Below are positions 50,711-59,412 of a stretch of 64,000 nt of DNA, in pieces. Under the pieces are notes generated by a model that was not told where the DNA came from, made no database searches, and saw only the letters and a list, made by a program, of their open reading frames with translations. Made by a program: the position numbers and the translations under genes. Source of the DNA: BP-464 sp963825415 (lineage in GTDB: Bacteria; Actinomycetota; Thermoleophilia; Solirubrobacterales; Solirubrobacteraceae); assembly GCA_963825415.1 (NCBI GenBank), contig CAWGTD010000009.1, forward strand, positions 310,001-374,000. Direction: 5' to 3'. Within the stretch, counting starts at the first letter, position 1. The number at the start of each line of letters is the position of its first letter.

Positions 50711-53700
50711 ATGACTTGCCATGCTCCGTCGCGCTGCAGCATGACCAACCACGCGCACGAACAGCAGCTCTCGCCCTGGTGGCCGCCCGGCTTCGCCGGA
50801 GAGTTACTCGCTGCGCAGCCCGTCGACGTCATTCCGGTGGTAGGTGCGGGGGTCAGCAAGCAGGCAGGGATGCCGCTTGGAGACGAGCTTGCGCACTGGC
50901 TGGCGGCGGAGATGCCTGCGGCGGACGGCGAAGAGATCGCGTCGACGATCCGCAATAACCCGAGGACTGTGGCCGACCGGATAGTCGGTCCAGCCGACGA
51001 TCCATACGCCGAGGCGCGCTCGGTGTCCCTCCGCAAGCGCGTCGCCGACTACTGCACGCTCGAGCGGCACGATGCCGCACCCGGTCCGATGGCCCACGCC
51101 CTAGTGCGCATACCGTCACGGCTCATCGTGACGCTCAACTACGACCTGGTGATCGAGACGGCAGCCGAACAAGCCGGCCTGGGGTCCAAGTCCTTGACTT
51201 GGCGCGACGCAGCAGAGGCCGCCACGGTTCTGATGGCCCGCGAGGTGCCCTCGCGTCTGCATGTCCTCCACGTCCACGGGTCGGTTGCACACCCAGAGAC
51301 GATCGTCCTCGACCACTTCGGTTACGCGGAACTCGACGACAGCCAGATCGATGCTTTCTGGAAGACCGCGATCTTTGGACGGCGCCTCTGCCTGCTCGGG
51401 CTAACCCTGGACGAGGCCTACCTCGTCGAGAAGCTGCGGACCGACCGTGGCGGTGCGCGAGCGCACGTGATGATCGTCGATGCGACAACCGACGAAGCCA
51501 TCAGCGTCGGGCGCCTGTCGATCACCAGGGAAGCTCATGGCATCGAGCGCGTGGTCCTGCCGGACGCCCCTGACGGAAGCGTGCGCTACGAAGCGATCGG
51601 TGAGTTCCTCACCCAGCTCGCCCGTCGCGGCAAGCCGATCGCCGCACGAGAGATCCCCGAGCTCGCCCCGACCATCTACTACACACCACCGTCGCTCGTG
51701 GAGCACCGCGGCGATGAGGACGAAGGTGTTGCCAGCCTGCTCGCCGAGTGGGACTTCGGCGGCCACCGACAGTTCCGACGCCTCTTCTCGGGGCGCCAGC
51801 AGTTCGCCGAGAGCGACGTCGTCCTCCACGACCGCACACTGATCGTGGGCGAGCCCGGGAGCGGGAAAAGCGAGCTGCTCCTGTCGATTGCCGCCAGCGT
51901 CCAGTTTGGCTACGACCCCGTGCTGATCCGTCTTGCCGACGTCGATGCCCGCCCGGGCGATCCGCGCCTCGTCCTCGCCCGGTGGCTAGCGGCCGGCTTC
52001 GGAGCAGCGCCGCCGGCGGACGCAGACCTGCCCCAAGCGGGGCTGCACCTGCTGCTCGATGCCGTCGACGAGGTGCCTGCCGCCCACCACGCCGAAGTCG
52101 TCAACCGGATCCGGGAGATCGCCGACGTCTTCCCCGGTCATCGCTTCACCGTGACCACGCGCCCGGTCGACGGGCTCGAAGGCCTCGCAGCCGGCGACTG
52201 GCAGATCCTGCGGATCATGCCGAGCCAACGCTGGCAGCACGCCTATCTGCGGCGCCGGTCGCTCGAATGGGACCGTGACATCCACCCCCACCTCGCCGGC
52301 ATCGACGACGCGCGCGAGATACTTCGGCTTCCGTTCTTCCTCTCACGCGTGGTGGAGATGCGGGACCGCGACGAACTCTCCCAGCAGCGCGACCTCTGGG
52401 GACTTCTCCAGGCGCTCGTCACGGACGCTCTCGAGCGCGAGGAGGGCCATCTTCTGCTGACCCCGGAGGACGCCAGGACCTGGCTGCGCCGCGTCGCCTT
52501 GGCCATGCTGCTCGTCGGCCGCTCGACGCTCTCAGGCAAGGAGATCGCACAGATCCAGTTACCCGCCTCGGTCGTCGGCTCCCACGAGGAGGTGTGCGAG
52601 ACGCTCACTCTGCGCCTCATGCTGCGGCCCAACGGAGGCAGCGGTGATGTCGGTTTCACCCATCGGTTCTTCGGTGCTTGCCTCGCGGCGGAGGCCCTCC
52701 AGGAGAGGGGGCCAACGCCCGAGTTGCTCGACGCGCTCGTGCCGCAGCGCTCCCCCGAGATCCGCGGCGCCCGGCTTGATGTGCTCGTCCCCGTGAGCCT
52801 GGTTATGTCGCGCGACGAGACGTGGCGGCAAGCCGTCCGTGCAACGGACCCGATTGCCGCTGCACGGTCGACACCCCAGGACGCCTCCTCAGCCGAGCGT
52901 GCGTCGGCGGCACGAGCGCTGTGGGATCGATACGTCGACTGGCGGGTCTGGATTTGGGGCAGGCACGTTCCCGACCTCGCGGAGGACTCGCGCTCGCTGG
53001 GCCGTCTTCTTGCCGCGGCGGACCTCGCCGACCTCAAGGAAGAGATCGAAGCGGCGATTGATGCCCCCGACCGAGTGCTGCAGGGCAACGCCGTCGCCGT
53101 TCTGTCGCATACCGGCGACCGGGGCATCGAACCCATGCTGCGCCGCCTGATTGAAGACGACGAACGCGACACGGTTGTCCGCCGGGAAGCGGCGAGCGCG
53201 GCGCGGCGCCTCCAGCTCACCGGCCTCCTCGACGCGATCGTCGAGCGCGCAATCTCCAGCAATGACGATGTCGAGGTCCAAGACTGCTCCGCGGTGGCGA
53301 TGAGCCTCGCGCCGACCGACGATTTAGTCAGTACGGCGAACCGGCTACTGGATAGCTCGAGCGACTCGGCGCACATCTATGCCCTCACACGGCTTCAGGA
53401 CCGGGCTTCGCCTCGGCAGCAGATCGCGGTGCTCGCCAACCTCGCCGCGCGCGACCTCGACCGCTACCGGCGCGAGAGCGAGATGCTGCTCGACGCGGTC
53501 GACAAGCTGGAGAGTTCCGACGAAGAGATCGCCGAGGACGTCGGGTACGCCGCCGCGGCGTGGCGCATTGACGAGGAGTCGGTTCGTGCGCTCGCCTGCC
53601 GGCACCGAAACGCCTTCGCGCAAGGCATGGGGAGCGCCGTCCGCGACGAACGCGCGTTCCTACTGGACGTCTTCGCGCTCGCGGAGCTGTTCTCCGTCGA

Positions 53701-54880
53701 GGAGCTCGTAGCCGCGGGCTGGCCGCGGGAGTTCACGGGCAAGCTCACCGAGGCGCGCTGCGCCCGCGAGGCACGTGCCGCTCTCGGACCCGATCCCGAG
53801 ATCCAGGACCCGTCATATGACGACCCATCCGAAGACGAAGATCCCACGCTGGCCGAGCTGCTCGAGCGGCCGCGAGACGAGCACACCGACTGGCTAATCA
53901 CCCACAACAGCAACTTCTTCTCGCGTCAGGCCGCCGAGCTTTCGGAGCACCTGCGGCGCGACCTCGCCGCGCGGCTCGATGAATGGTGGCCCGACGAGCC
54001 GTTCGCGTCGACCGTGACCTGGCGATCGCGGTCGGGCGGTGGAGCCTCCTGGAGCATGCGCAACGAGGCGGCGGGCTGGGTTTGGTACGGGCCGCCGCTC
54101 GACAAGGACCTCAACGCCGAGCAATGGGCGCAGATCGCCGGGTCGGGGGTCGTGCCCTTCGACGAGCAGCTGCAATGGCTCCAGCGCCACCACTCGCCAC
54201 AGGCGTCCGAACGCCTCGCTGGCCTGCTCACGGAGGACACCGGCGAGTTCTGGTACCCCGCCCTTCGCGCGATCCCCGAGGAGGCCGAACTGCCGGATGC
54301 GCTCATCGAGGCGCTGCTAACCCACCTGCGTGACGCCAAGCGCCACGAGATCGACTACATCGCCAAGCGGTTGGCCACCGTCGGCCTCGCTCACGTCCGC
54401 CGGCTGGCTGCGATCTCTCCGGAGTTCGCAGCCACAGTCCAGCCCGTGCTCGCCCGCCGCGGCGACCCCGACGCGGTCGCCACAATGCTAGCCACGCTCG
54501 AGCGTGCCGTGCGCAAGCGTGAGTGGGTCGACGCCGACGACATGGACTGGCTCGACGGCGTCGGCACTGACGTGCGATGGCTGCCGCGGCTTTTCGGCCT
54601 GCTGCGCTCCGCCTTCACCACGCCACCGCCCACACGGCCGGGGCTCGGGATCTCCAGCGCCGTCCTGTCGGCCATCTACCGGATCGGCGTGCGGCATCCC
54701 GACGAGGCTGTCGCCGGCTACGACAAGCTGTTCGAGGTCGACGACGAGTGCCGGTGGCTGCGGTCCAGCCGTGAGGAGATCGTGCAGACGGCGCTGGCCC
54801 ACGAAGGCGTCGACGCCGCCCGGCGCGCCTGCGCCGCCGAGGCGCTCCCCTACTTGATTGCGGAGAGCGTCGACGGATAA
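50711..54880 (+). CDS. SIR2-STAND NTPase-HEAT antiviral-type protein (Avs-like)
   Basis: A 1,389-residue three-part protein. Residues ~36-260 are a SIR2-like domain: IPVVGAGVSKQAGMP, VTLNYDLVIE (141-145 core) and LHVHGSVAH with the catalytic-type His. Residues ~375-520 are a STAND/NACHT P-loop NTPase: Walker A VGEPGSGKSELLL (380-387), Walker B LHLLLDAVDEVP (446-454), and TVTTRPV as sensor. The C-terminal half is helical HEAT-like repeats (NAVAVLSHTGDRGIEPMLRR). This order matches Avs/STAND defence proteins with a SIR2 effector, in which sensing phage protein triggers NAD+ depletion. Translation could start at ATG 50711 or 50741. It is intact, unlike the integrase. Confidence 0.85.
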   Translation: MTCHAPSRCSMTNHAHEQQLSPWWPPGFAGELLAAQPVDVIPVVGAGVSKQAGMPLGDELAHWLAAEMPAADGEEIASTIRNNPRTVADRIVGPADDPYAEARSVSLRKRVADYCTLERHDAAPGPMAHALVRIPSRLIVTLNYDLVIETAAEQAGLGSKSLTWRDAAEAATVLMAREVPSRLHVLHVHGSVAHPETIVLDHFGYAELDDSQIDAFWKTAIFGRRLCLLGLTLDEAYLVEKLRTDRGGARAHVMIVDATTDEAISVGRLSITREAHGIERVVLPDAPDGSVRYEAIGEFLTQLARRGKPIAAREIPELAPTIYYTPPSLVEHRGDEDEGVASLLAEWDFGGHRQFRRLFSGRQQFAESDVVLHDRTLIVGEPGSGKSELLLSIAASVQFGYDPVLIRLADVDARPGDPRLVLARWLAAGFGAAPPADADLPQAGLHLLLDAVDEVPAAHHAEVVNRIREIADVFPGHRFTVTTRPVDGLEGLAAGDWQILRIMPSQRWQHAYLRRRSLEWDRDIHPHLAGIDDAREILRLPFFLSRVVEMRDRDELSQQRDLWGLLQALVTDALEREEGHLLLTPEDARTWLRRVALAMLLVGRSTLSGKEIAQIQLPASVVGSHEEVCETLTLRLMLRPNGGSGDVGFTHRFFGACLAAEALQERGPTPELLDALVPQRSPEIRGARLDVLVPVSLVMSRDETWRQAVRATDPIAAARSTPQDASSAERASAARALWDRYVDWRVWIWGRHVPDLAEDSRSLGRLLAAADLADLKEEIEAAIDAPDRVLQGNAVAVLSHTGDRGIEPMLRRLIEDDERDTVVRREAASAARRLQLTGLLDAIVERAISSNDDVEVQDCSAVAMSLAPTDDLVSTANRLLDSSSDSAHIYALTRLQDRASPRQQIAVLANLAARDLDRYRRESEMLLDAVDKLESSDEEIAEDVGYAAAAWRIDEESVRALACRHRNAFAQGMGSAVRDERAFLLDVFALAELFSVEELVAAGWPREFTGKLTEARCAREARAALGPDPEIQDPSYDDPSEDEDPTLAELLERPRDEHTDWLITHNSNFFSRQAAELSEHLRRDLAARLDEWWPDEPFASTVTWRSRSGGGASWSMRNEAAGWVWYGPPLDKDLNAEQWAQIAGSGVVPFDEQLQWLQRHHSPQASERLAGLLTEDTGEFWYPALRAIPEEAELPDALIEALLTHLRDAKRHEIDYIAKRLATVGLAHVRRLAAISPEFAATVQPVLARRGDPDAVATMLATLERAVRKREWVDADDMDWLDGVGTDVRWLPRLFGLLRSAFTTPPPTRPGLGISSAVLSAIYRIGVRHPDEAVAGYDKLFEVDDECRWLRSSREEIVQTALAHEGVDAARRACAAEALPYLIAESVDG

Positions 54881-54949
54881 CACGGCTCGCGGGCTCGGCA
54901 AAGAGGTAAACACGGTCCTCCGGTCGCGCACGCGTTCTCGGCGACCGGT

Positions 54950-54955
54950 AGCGTC
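54950..54955 (+). promoter_or_regulatory. Predicted -10 element of the graspetide operon
   Basis: TAGCGT ends 8 nt before the precursor ATG (54964), the same arrangement as leaderless genes elsewhere in the window. The three genes that follow are tightly spaced and probably share this promoter. Confidence 0.45.
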
Positions 54956-54963
54956 GCCGCACG

Positions 54964-55329
54964 ATGTTTTTACGCTCGCTGACCCTCACAGTCTCTGACG
55001 ACGAGCTCGAGCTACCGGGACGGTACGACGCGGCCGCGGCCTGTCGGATGGATGCCCGGGGCACGCCCGCCGTCCTCTCTGCAGCGGCGACGCACACGGG
55101 CACCGAGACCAAGGGGATGCGCGACCCAGCCGATGTCGACGACGAACCCGGCACGCGGCACTACCTAGTCTCCACCGTCACCAAGGAGGCGGGGCGCGAT
55201 CGGGACCCCGAAGCCTCCACGATCAGCATGACCATCACGAAAACCGGCGGGGGTCGGGACACCGACGACGAACGCGCCGGGCTGCGTGAGCTGGGCACCC
55301 AAACCCGCGGAGGGCGCGACACGGACTAA
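54964..55329 (+). CDS. Graspetide-type RiPP precursor with four core repeats
   Basis: A 121-residue peptide. The N-terminal leader (~40 residues) has ELPGRYDAAAACRMDARGTPAV, similar in style to leaders of actinobacterial ATP-grasp target peptides. The C-terminal 80 residues hold four related cores: TETKGMRDPAD (47-57), TVTKEAGRDRD (71-81), TITKTGGGRDTD (90-101) and TQTRGGRDTD (112-121). Each has T-x-T-K/R followed by R-D-x-D, pairing hydroxyl donors with carboxylates as expected for ω-ester rings. It lies 9 bp before a matching ATP-grasp ligase. I know of no other role for such a peptide; the assignment is inferred from context and repeats. Confidence 0.78.
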   Translation: MFLRSLTLTVSDDELELPGRYDAAAACRMDARGTPAVLSAAATHTGTETKGMRDPADVDDEPGTRHYLVSTVTKEAGRDRDPEASTISMTITKTGGGRDTDDERAGLRELGTQTRGGRDTD

Positions 55330-55338
55330 GAGGCCGCG

Positions 55339-56301
55339 GTGATCGCCCTCGTCACCAACCGTGCGGACATGACCGCCGACTGGCTTGTGCAGGAGCTCGG
55401 CCGGCGCGACTGCGAGTTCGTGCGTATCAACAGCGAGGACTTCCCCGCGCAATGCTCGGTGGTCTGGCACGACCGTGGTGGCCGGCTGACGTCCGACGAG
55501 ATCGACTTCGACGCCAGCGAGCTCGCGGCCGTCTGGTGGCGGCGGTCGATCGCGCCTGTTCTCGAGCCCGCCGGGCGTACTCCCGGCGAGCACGACTGGG
55601 CACTCAGCGAAGCCCACGCGGCATGGCAGGGTTTCTGGCGCACGGTCGACGCCCACTGGGTCAACCACCCCGACGCAAACTTGGCCGCGGACCACAAAAT
55701 GGTCCAGCTGCGCGCCGCCGCCGCCGTCGGGCTGGCCGTCCCCGCCACCCTAATCACAAACGACCCGGCTGCGGCGCACGCTTTCGGCGACGCGCATCCA
55801 GACGTCATCTGCAAGGCCGGGCGCTCCGGATTAATCCACGACGATGATCCCGACAAGCCAAGTCGTCTGCTCTACACCCAGTTGCTCACGGACTCCGCTC
55901 GCGACCGCCTGGACGACGTGGGCCCCGAGCCCTATTTGCTCCAGCAGGCCATCGACAAGCGCTATGACGTTCGCGTGACCGTGATTGGCGACCAGGCGTT
56001 CGGCTGCCGGATCGACAGTCAGCAGGCGCCGGGGGCCCAGACGGACTGGCGGGCGGGAAACCTCGCGGAGTTGCCGCATGACCCGATCGAGCTACCCCCG
56101 TGGATCGGCGAACGCTGCGTGACGCTCACGCAGAGGTTCGGGCTGCGCTTCGCCGCCGTCGACCTCGCGGTCACGCCCGACGGGGGATGGACGTTCTTCG
56201 AGATCAACCCCAATGGCCAGTGGGCCTGGATCGAGCAGCTGACTGGACAACCTCTCGCCGCTGCCCTGGCCGACGAGCTCACGACGGTGCCTACCACGTG
56301 A
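55339..56301 (+). CDS. ATP-grasp peptide ligase (MvdD-like graspetide synthetase)
   Basis: A 320-residue ATP-grasp enzyme. The N-terminal fold (IALVTNRADMTADWLVQEL; FVRINSEDF) and VWWRRSIAPV match the MvdC/MvdD family, which joins Thr/Ser hydroxyls or Lys amines to Asp/Glu side chains in a precursor peptide. ATP-grasp elements are DHKMVQLRAAAAVGLAVP, LLQQAIDKRYDVRVTVIGD (the conserved DxRVTVIG) and FAAVDLAVTPDGGWTFFEINPNGQW (metal-binding Glu and Asn). GTG start behind AAGAGG. It overlaps the next gene by four bases. With one ligase and only Thr/Asp-type cores, ω-esters are the likely bonds. Confidence 0.88.
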   Translation: MIALVTNRADMTADWLVQELGRRDCEFVRINSEDFPAQCSVVWHDRGGRLTSDEIDFDASELAAVWWRRSIAPVLEPAGRTPGEHDWALSEAHAAWQGFWRTVDAHWVNHPDANLAADHKMVQLRAAAAVGLAVPATLITNDPAAAHAFGDAHPDVICKAGRSGLIHDDDPDKPSRLLYTQLLTDSARDRLDDVGPEPYLLQQAIDKRYDVRVTVIGDQAFGCRIDSQQAPGAQTDWRAGNLAELPHDPIELPPWIGERCVTLTQRFGLRFAAVDLAVTPDGGWTFFEINPNGQWAWIEQLTGQPLAAALADELTTVPTT

Positions 56302-57152
56302 CCACCGTCCCGGAGGGCGACCCCGGCGGAATGGCGCTGCCGCCGGAGCCGAATCCCGACACGGGACCGATCACCCGATCGCCGGACCTCGAGCGCCTGC
56401 GCAGCCGGCGCGCCAAGGTGCCGAAATGGCTGCGTCGCTCTTACGACTACGCCTTCGTGCCCGCCGAGGTGCCCGAGGAGTACACCGAGGCACTCGACGA
56501 CGTGCACGCCAGGCTGTCGGATGGGAGCGCCACGCCCGACGGGCCGCGGATCCTCGCCGACGCCCAGGCCTACTTCGACGAGGCGGCCGCCCGGATCGAC
56601 AGCGCCGAGCGGCGCGCCACGACCCTGCAGGGGACCATCGCGATCGCCGCGACCCTCGTCGTCGGCGGTGCTGGGCTCCTTTTGGACACCAACAAGGTCC
56701 CCGACCAGACGTGGCGGATCGCCTTCGTCCTCGTCCTCGCGCTCTTCGTGGTGTGTCTTGTGGGATGCGCGATGCGCGCCCTCGGCGTCACCGGGCGAGC
56801 CTTCGAATACCTGATGCCAGGCTTCTCTCGCATCCCTGACCGCGCCGCCAAGGACGGCAACGACGCCGATGTCTGGCGCGCAGCCGAGCTACTGCGGGCG
56901 GGAGGTGTCGCCAGCGAGATCGCAGCGGTGAAGGTCGGACTGCTGCGGTCGGCTGCATGGTGGCTACGCGGCGCCTTGGGCATGCTCGCTGTCCTCGCCG
57001 TGCTGCTCGCGGTGCACGGCGCGACGACATCGAGAGCGCGGGACGCCCGCCCGCCCCAGTTGACGACACCGGTCACCGTCACCGTCCCCGTGCAGACGAT
57101 CACCGTGCCACCCGCCGGACCGCGCGACCGATCGCCCGCCCCGCATCCGTAA
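56298..57152 (+). CDS. Membrane protein coupled to the ATP-grasp ligase
   Basis: A 284-residue protein not matched to a family. The first ~110 residues are soluble and charged (LERLRSRRAKVPKWLRRSYD). Two adjacent helices (TIAIAATLVVGGAGLLL, IAFVLVLALFVVCLVGCAMRAL) are followed by a cytosolic-sized segment and a third helix (LGMLAVLAVLLAVHGA). A Thr/Val/Pro-rich tail (TTPVTVTVPVQTITVPP) ends the protein. The GTG start overlaps the ligase stop (GTGA), so production is coupled. It may be an immunity, export or anchoring component of the RiPP pathway. It lacks an ABC or protease signature. Confidence 0.6.
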   Translation: MTTVPEGDPGGMALPPEPNPDTGPITRSPDLERLRSRRAKVPKWLRRSYDYAFVPAEVPEEYTEALDDVHARLSDGSATPDGPRILADAQAYFDEAAARIDSAERRATTLQGTIAIAATLVVGGAGLLLDTNKVPDQTWRIAFVLVLALFVVCLVGCAMRALGVTGRAFEYLMPGFSRIPDRAAKDGNDADVWRAAELLRAGGVASEIAAVKVGLLRSAAWWLRGALGMLAVLAVLLAVHGATTSRARDARPPQLTTPVTVTVPVQTITVPPAGPRDRSPAPHP

Positions 57153-57195
57153 CCCATGTAGGCGGGCAAGCAGTCCTTCTCCGTTGGACCCTCCG

Positions 57196-58245
57196 CTACC
57201 GGCGAGCCTCGATCGCTGTTTCGACCGCGCCGCAGAGCCCGTCGATATCGGCGTAGCGGACGATGACGCAGCCTTCGGGTACCAGGCCGAAGTTCGTCAC
57301 GAGCTGCGTCATCCCGCTGTCGGCGGTGACAATGTCGCAGCGCGCCAGGCCGTGGGTGAGATGCATGATGTCGTAGCCGTCGCCGCGCTTGGCCTTTCGC
57401 CCCGGCGTATGGATCAGCGCACTGCGCAGCAAGGGCGGGTAGCGAAGCGATGGCTTGGTCCTCAGCGCGTCGGAGGCGACGAACTCCTTGGGGCGTTCGC
57501 GCAGTTCGGGAAACCGATTGACAAGATGCTCGATCTTCGTCTTGCGCACTGAGAAGGCCATGAAACGGTCGAGCTTCGAGCCGGGCTCGAAATCTTCGAT
57601 ATCGCTGAGCCATTCGGAGACGAGCAGTTGCTGGCGCTCGTCAAGCATCCGGGCGAAGTCGTCGGCGTCGTAGAGAGGCCCGAGCTTCCAACGCAACATC
57701 TGGTCAAACTCAAGCTCCACTTGCTCGTCGAAGGTCAGCGTTTTCGCTCGCGCCGCCTCGTAGGCAGCTTGCAGCGTCGCCTCCTTGCCCTTTTCGTGGT
57801 CAACTTCCGCGCGCCGCTGGTCGTCGGGCGGGAAGTACGCGTTGATTGCCAGTCCGCCGGCGAAGATCTCATCGAGACCGGCGTGAGGGTCGTTGTCGAA
57901 CGCCTCCTCCCACAGAGGACCCGGTTCGAGGCCGAGGAACTCCTGGGCGGCGGCGTAGATCTCCGCGTCGACCACGGACTCCATATCCGCGAAACCAATC
58001 CCGAGGGAGAGCTCAAAGCCGAGCTTGATGATCTCCTCCCAGTCGCGGCCGTGCAGCGTCTCGCCTCGGTGCTCAACCGACTGTGGACAGATCACCTCGC
58101 CGGCGCGGGCCGCTTGGCGCAGCAGGTCGCGCGCGCGAGCAAAGCTCTCGTCGGAAACCAAGGACTGCATCGTCGAGTGATCGAGATAGGCGAGAACCCG
58201 CGGGCCGGGCGGGCGGCGGCGGAGCCGCGTCACGCGATCGCTCAT
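57196..58245 (-). CDS. PIN-like nuclease-type protein
   Basis: A ~349-residue protein. The N-terminal RVLAYLDHSTMQSLVSD carries the first acidic residue of a PIN fold. The C-terminal DGYDIMHLTHGLARCDIVTADSGMTQLV has the spaced Asp, His and TAD-type residues seen at the end of PIN-like domains. Between them is a long helical insertion. PIN domains cut RNA. ATG at 58245 is chosen as the start nearest to the domain; the ORF stays open to 58326. It runs against the RiPP operon and is divergent from the next gene. The assignment is by motif only. Confidence 0.55.
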   Translation of the reverse strand: MSDRVTRLRRRPPGPRVLAYLDHSTMQSLVSDESFARARDLLRQAARAGEVICPQSVEHRGETLHGRDWEEIIKLGFELSLGIGFADMESVVDAEIYAAAQEFLGLEPGPLWEEAFDNDPHAGLDEIFAGGLAINAYFPPDDQRRAEVDHEKGKEATLQAAYEAARAKTLTFDEQVELEFDQMLRWKLGPLYDADDFARMLDERQQLLVSEWLSDIEDFEPGSKLDRFMAFSVRKTKIEHLVNRFPELRERPKEFVASDALRTKPSLRYPPLLRSALIHTPGRKAKRGDGYDIMHLTHGLARCDIVTADSGMTQLVTNFGLVPEGCVIVRYADIDGLCGAVETAIEARR

Positions 58246-58381
58246 AACTTGATGATCGTCGGGGAGGCGGAGCGAACGGCGGGCGCGATCCCGGCTCCAC
58301 CGTGCGTCGGCGAGCCCGGACTGCATGCCTTACAGAGCTCGAATGCCGCGGCTCACCAGGCTCTTTAGGCTGCTCACGTAG

Positions 58382-59137
58382 ATGCCAGCGGACCCCGATC
58401 GTGGCTCAGTCGGCGCAGCGGCCGGCCGAATCATTATTAAGACGGTTGGCGGGCTGGCAGGGCCCGTAAGTGCGTTCGTCGCAGCTTTCGGCGAAGAGGT
58501 CTGGGATCGCTGGCTCGGTGATATGCAAGGCCGCACCTTCTCGCGAGCCGAGGCCGCTCGACTAGAGAGAGCGCTACCAGCTGCGCTGGAGGAGGTAGCG
58601 CGACGCGTCGATGGCGGCGAGGGGGTTGATGAAGACTTCCTGAGGGGGACCGGCTCGGGGCGCAGCAACGCGGAACAGGTTCTCGAGACCGGGATCCTGG
58701 CCGCGGCCGAGACGCACGATGACCGCAAGGCCGAGTACATCGGGAACCTTGTGGGCGGGGTCGCATTCGCCGGTGAGGTCGGGTTCGGTCCTCTACGCAC
58801 GGCTGAAGCCCTGATGCTGATCGCTCAAGCGCGTGATCTGACCTACCGCCAGTACGTATTGCTTGCGCTTATCCACGAGGGAGTGAACCGCGGTGCGCCA
58901 TACGACTGCCCGATGGTCCTTGGGCCGCTGTTGATGGAGGTCGATGGCCTCTACCGGCAGGGCATGGTGGCCCAAGGCGCCGAACTACCCGCCCATCCGC
59001 TGGAGATCCGCTGGCCCGACCTGCACGTCACGGACAACGGTGTCGTGCTGTACGAGCTGATGTTGCTGGCGTCGCTGGACGGCGACCACAGGCGCGAGGT
59101 ATTGGAGGCCGTTGACCTCGCCCACCGCACGGCCTAA
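58382..59137 (+). CDS. Hypothetical island protein, mostly helical
   Basis: A 251-residue protein. A short hydrophobic N-terminal segment (GRIIIKTVGGLAGPVSAFVAAFG) could be a membrane-associated helix. ETHDDRKAEYIGNLVGGVAF and LTYRQYVLLALIHEG resemble helical segments found in proteins of the DUF4393 kind, but I am not sure. TAGGCT (58366-58371) lies 10 nt before the ATG, so it has its own leaderless-type promoter. It is the last gene of the island; function unknown. Confidence 0.55.
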   Translation: MPADPDRGSVGAAAGRIIIKTVGGLAGPVSAFVAAFGEEVWDRWLGDMQGRTFSRAEAARLERALPAALEEVARRVDGGEGVDEDFLRGTGSGRSNAEQVLETGILAAAETHDDRKAEYIGNLVGGVAFAGEVGFGPLRTAEALMLIAQARDLTYRQYVLLALIHEGVNRGAPYDCPMVLGPLLMEVDGLYRQGMVAQGAELPAHPLEIRWPDLHVTDNGVVLYELMLLASLDGDHRREVLEAVDLAHRTA

Positions 59138-59412
59138 GCGACCACTCGCGCCCCCGCTTTGCACGACGAGGAAGTCGCATCGCCTCCGTTGCTGGTGCCG
59201 GGCTGGCCGCTCGTCGTGCCCGTGAACCGGCGGCTCGGGACGTCACACCACACGACGTGAATCCGGTGCCCATGAGGTGCCCACAAAACGCGTCTCAGAG
59301 CCGGAAATAGTCGAGCACCACAAAATCTGCGATCTGCGAAATCCCCAGTAATTCCGGGCTGTTTCGTGATACCGTCGTTCCCATGGTGCCGCCGAATTCG
59401 GCGGCTGGCCGA
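59138..59412. other. Gene-free right end of the island with repeated GGTGCCCA motifs
   Basis: No convincing ORF. GGTGCCCAT and GGTGCCCAC occur in tandem near 59265-59281, and GGTGCCCAT also occurs near 46556 at the left end, which suits arm-type integrase sites. A 10-bp inverted repeat joins 59161-59170 and 59210-59219. Confidence 0.5.
59388..59405. repeat. 18-bp perfect palindrome beside attR
   Basis: GCCGCCGAATTCGGCGGC ends 7 bp before the right attachment repeat. No counterpart is present at attL. It may be a protein-binding site used in recombination. Confidence 0.6.
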
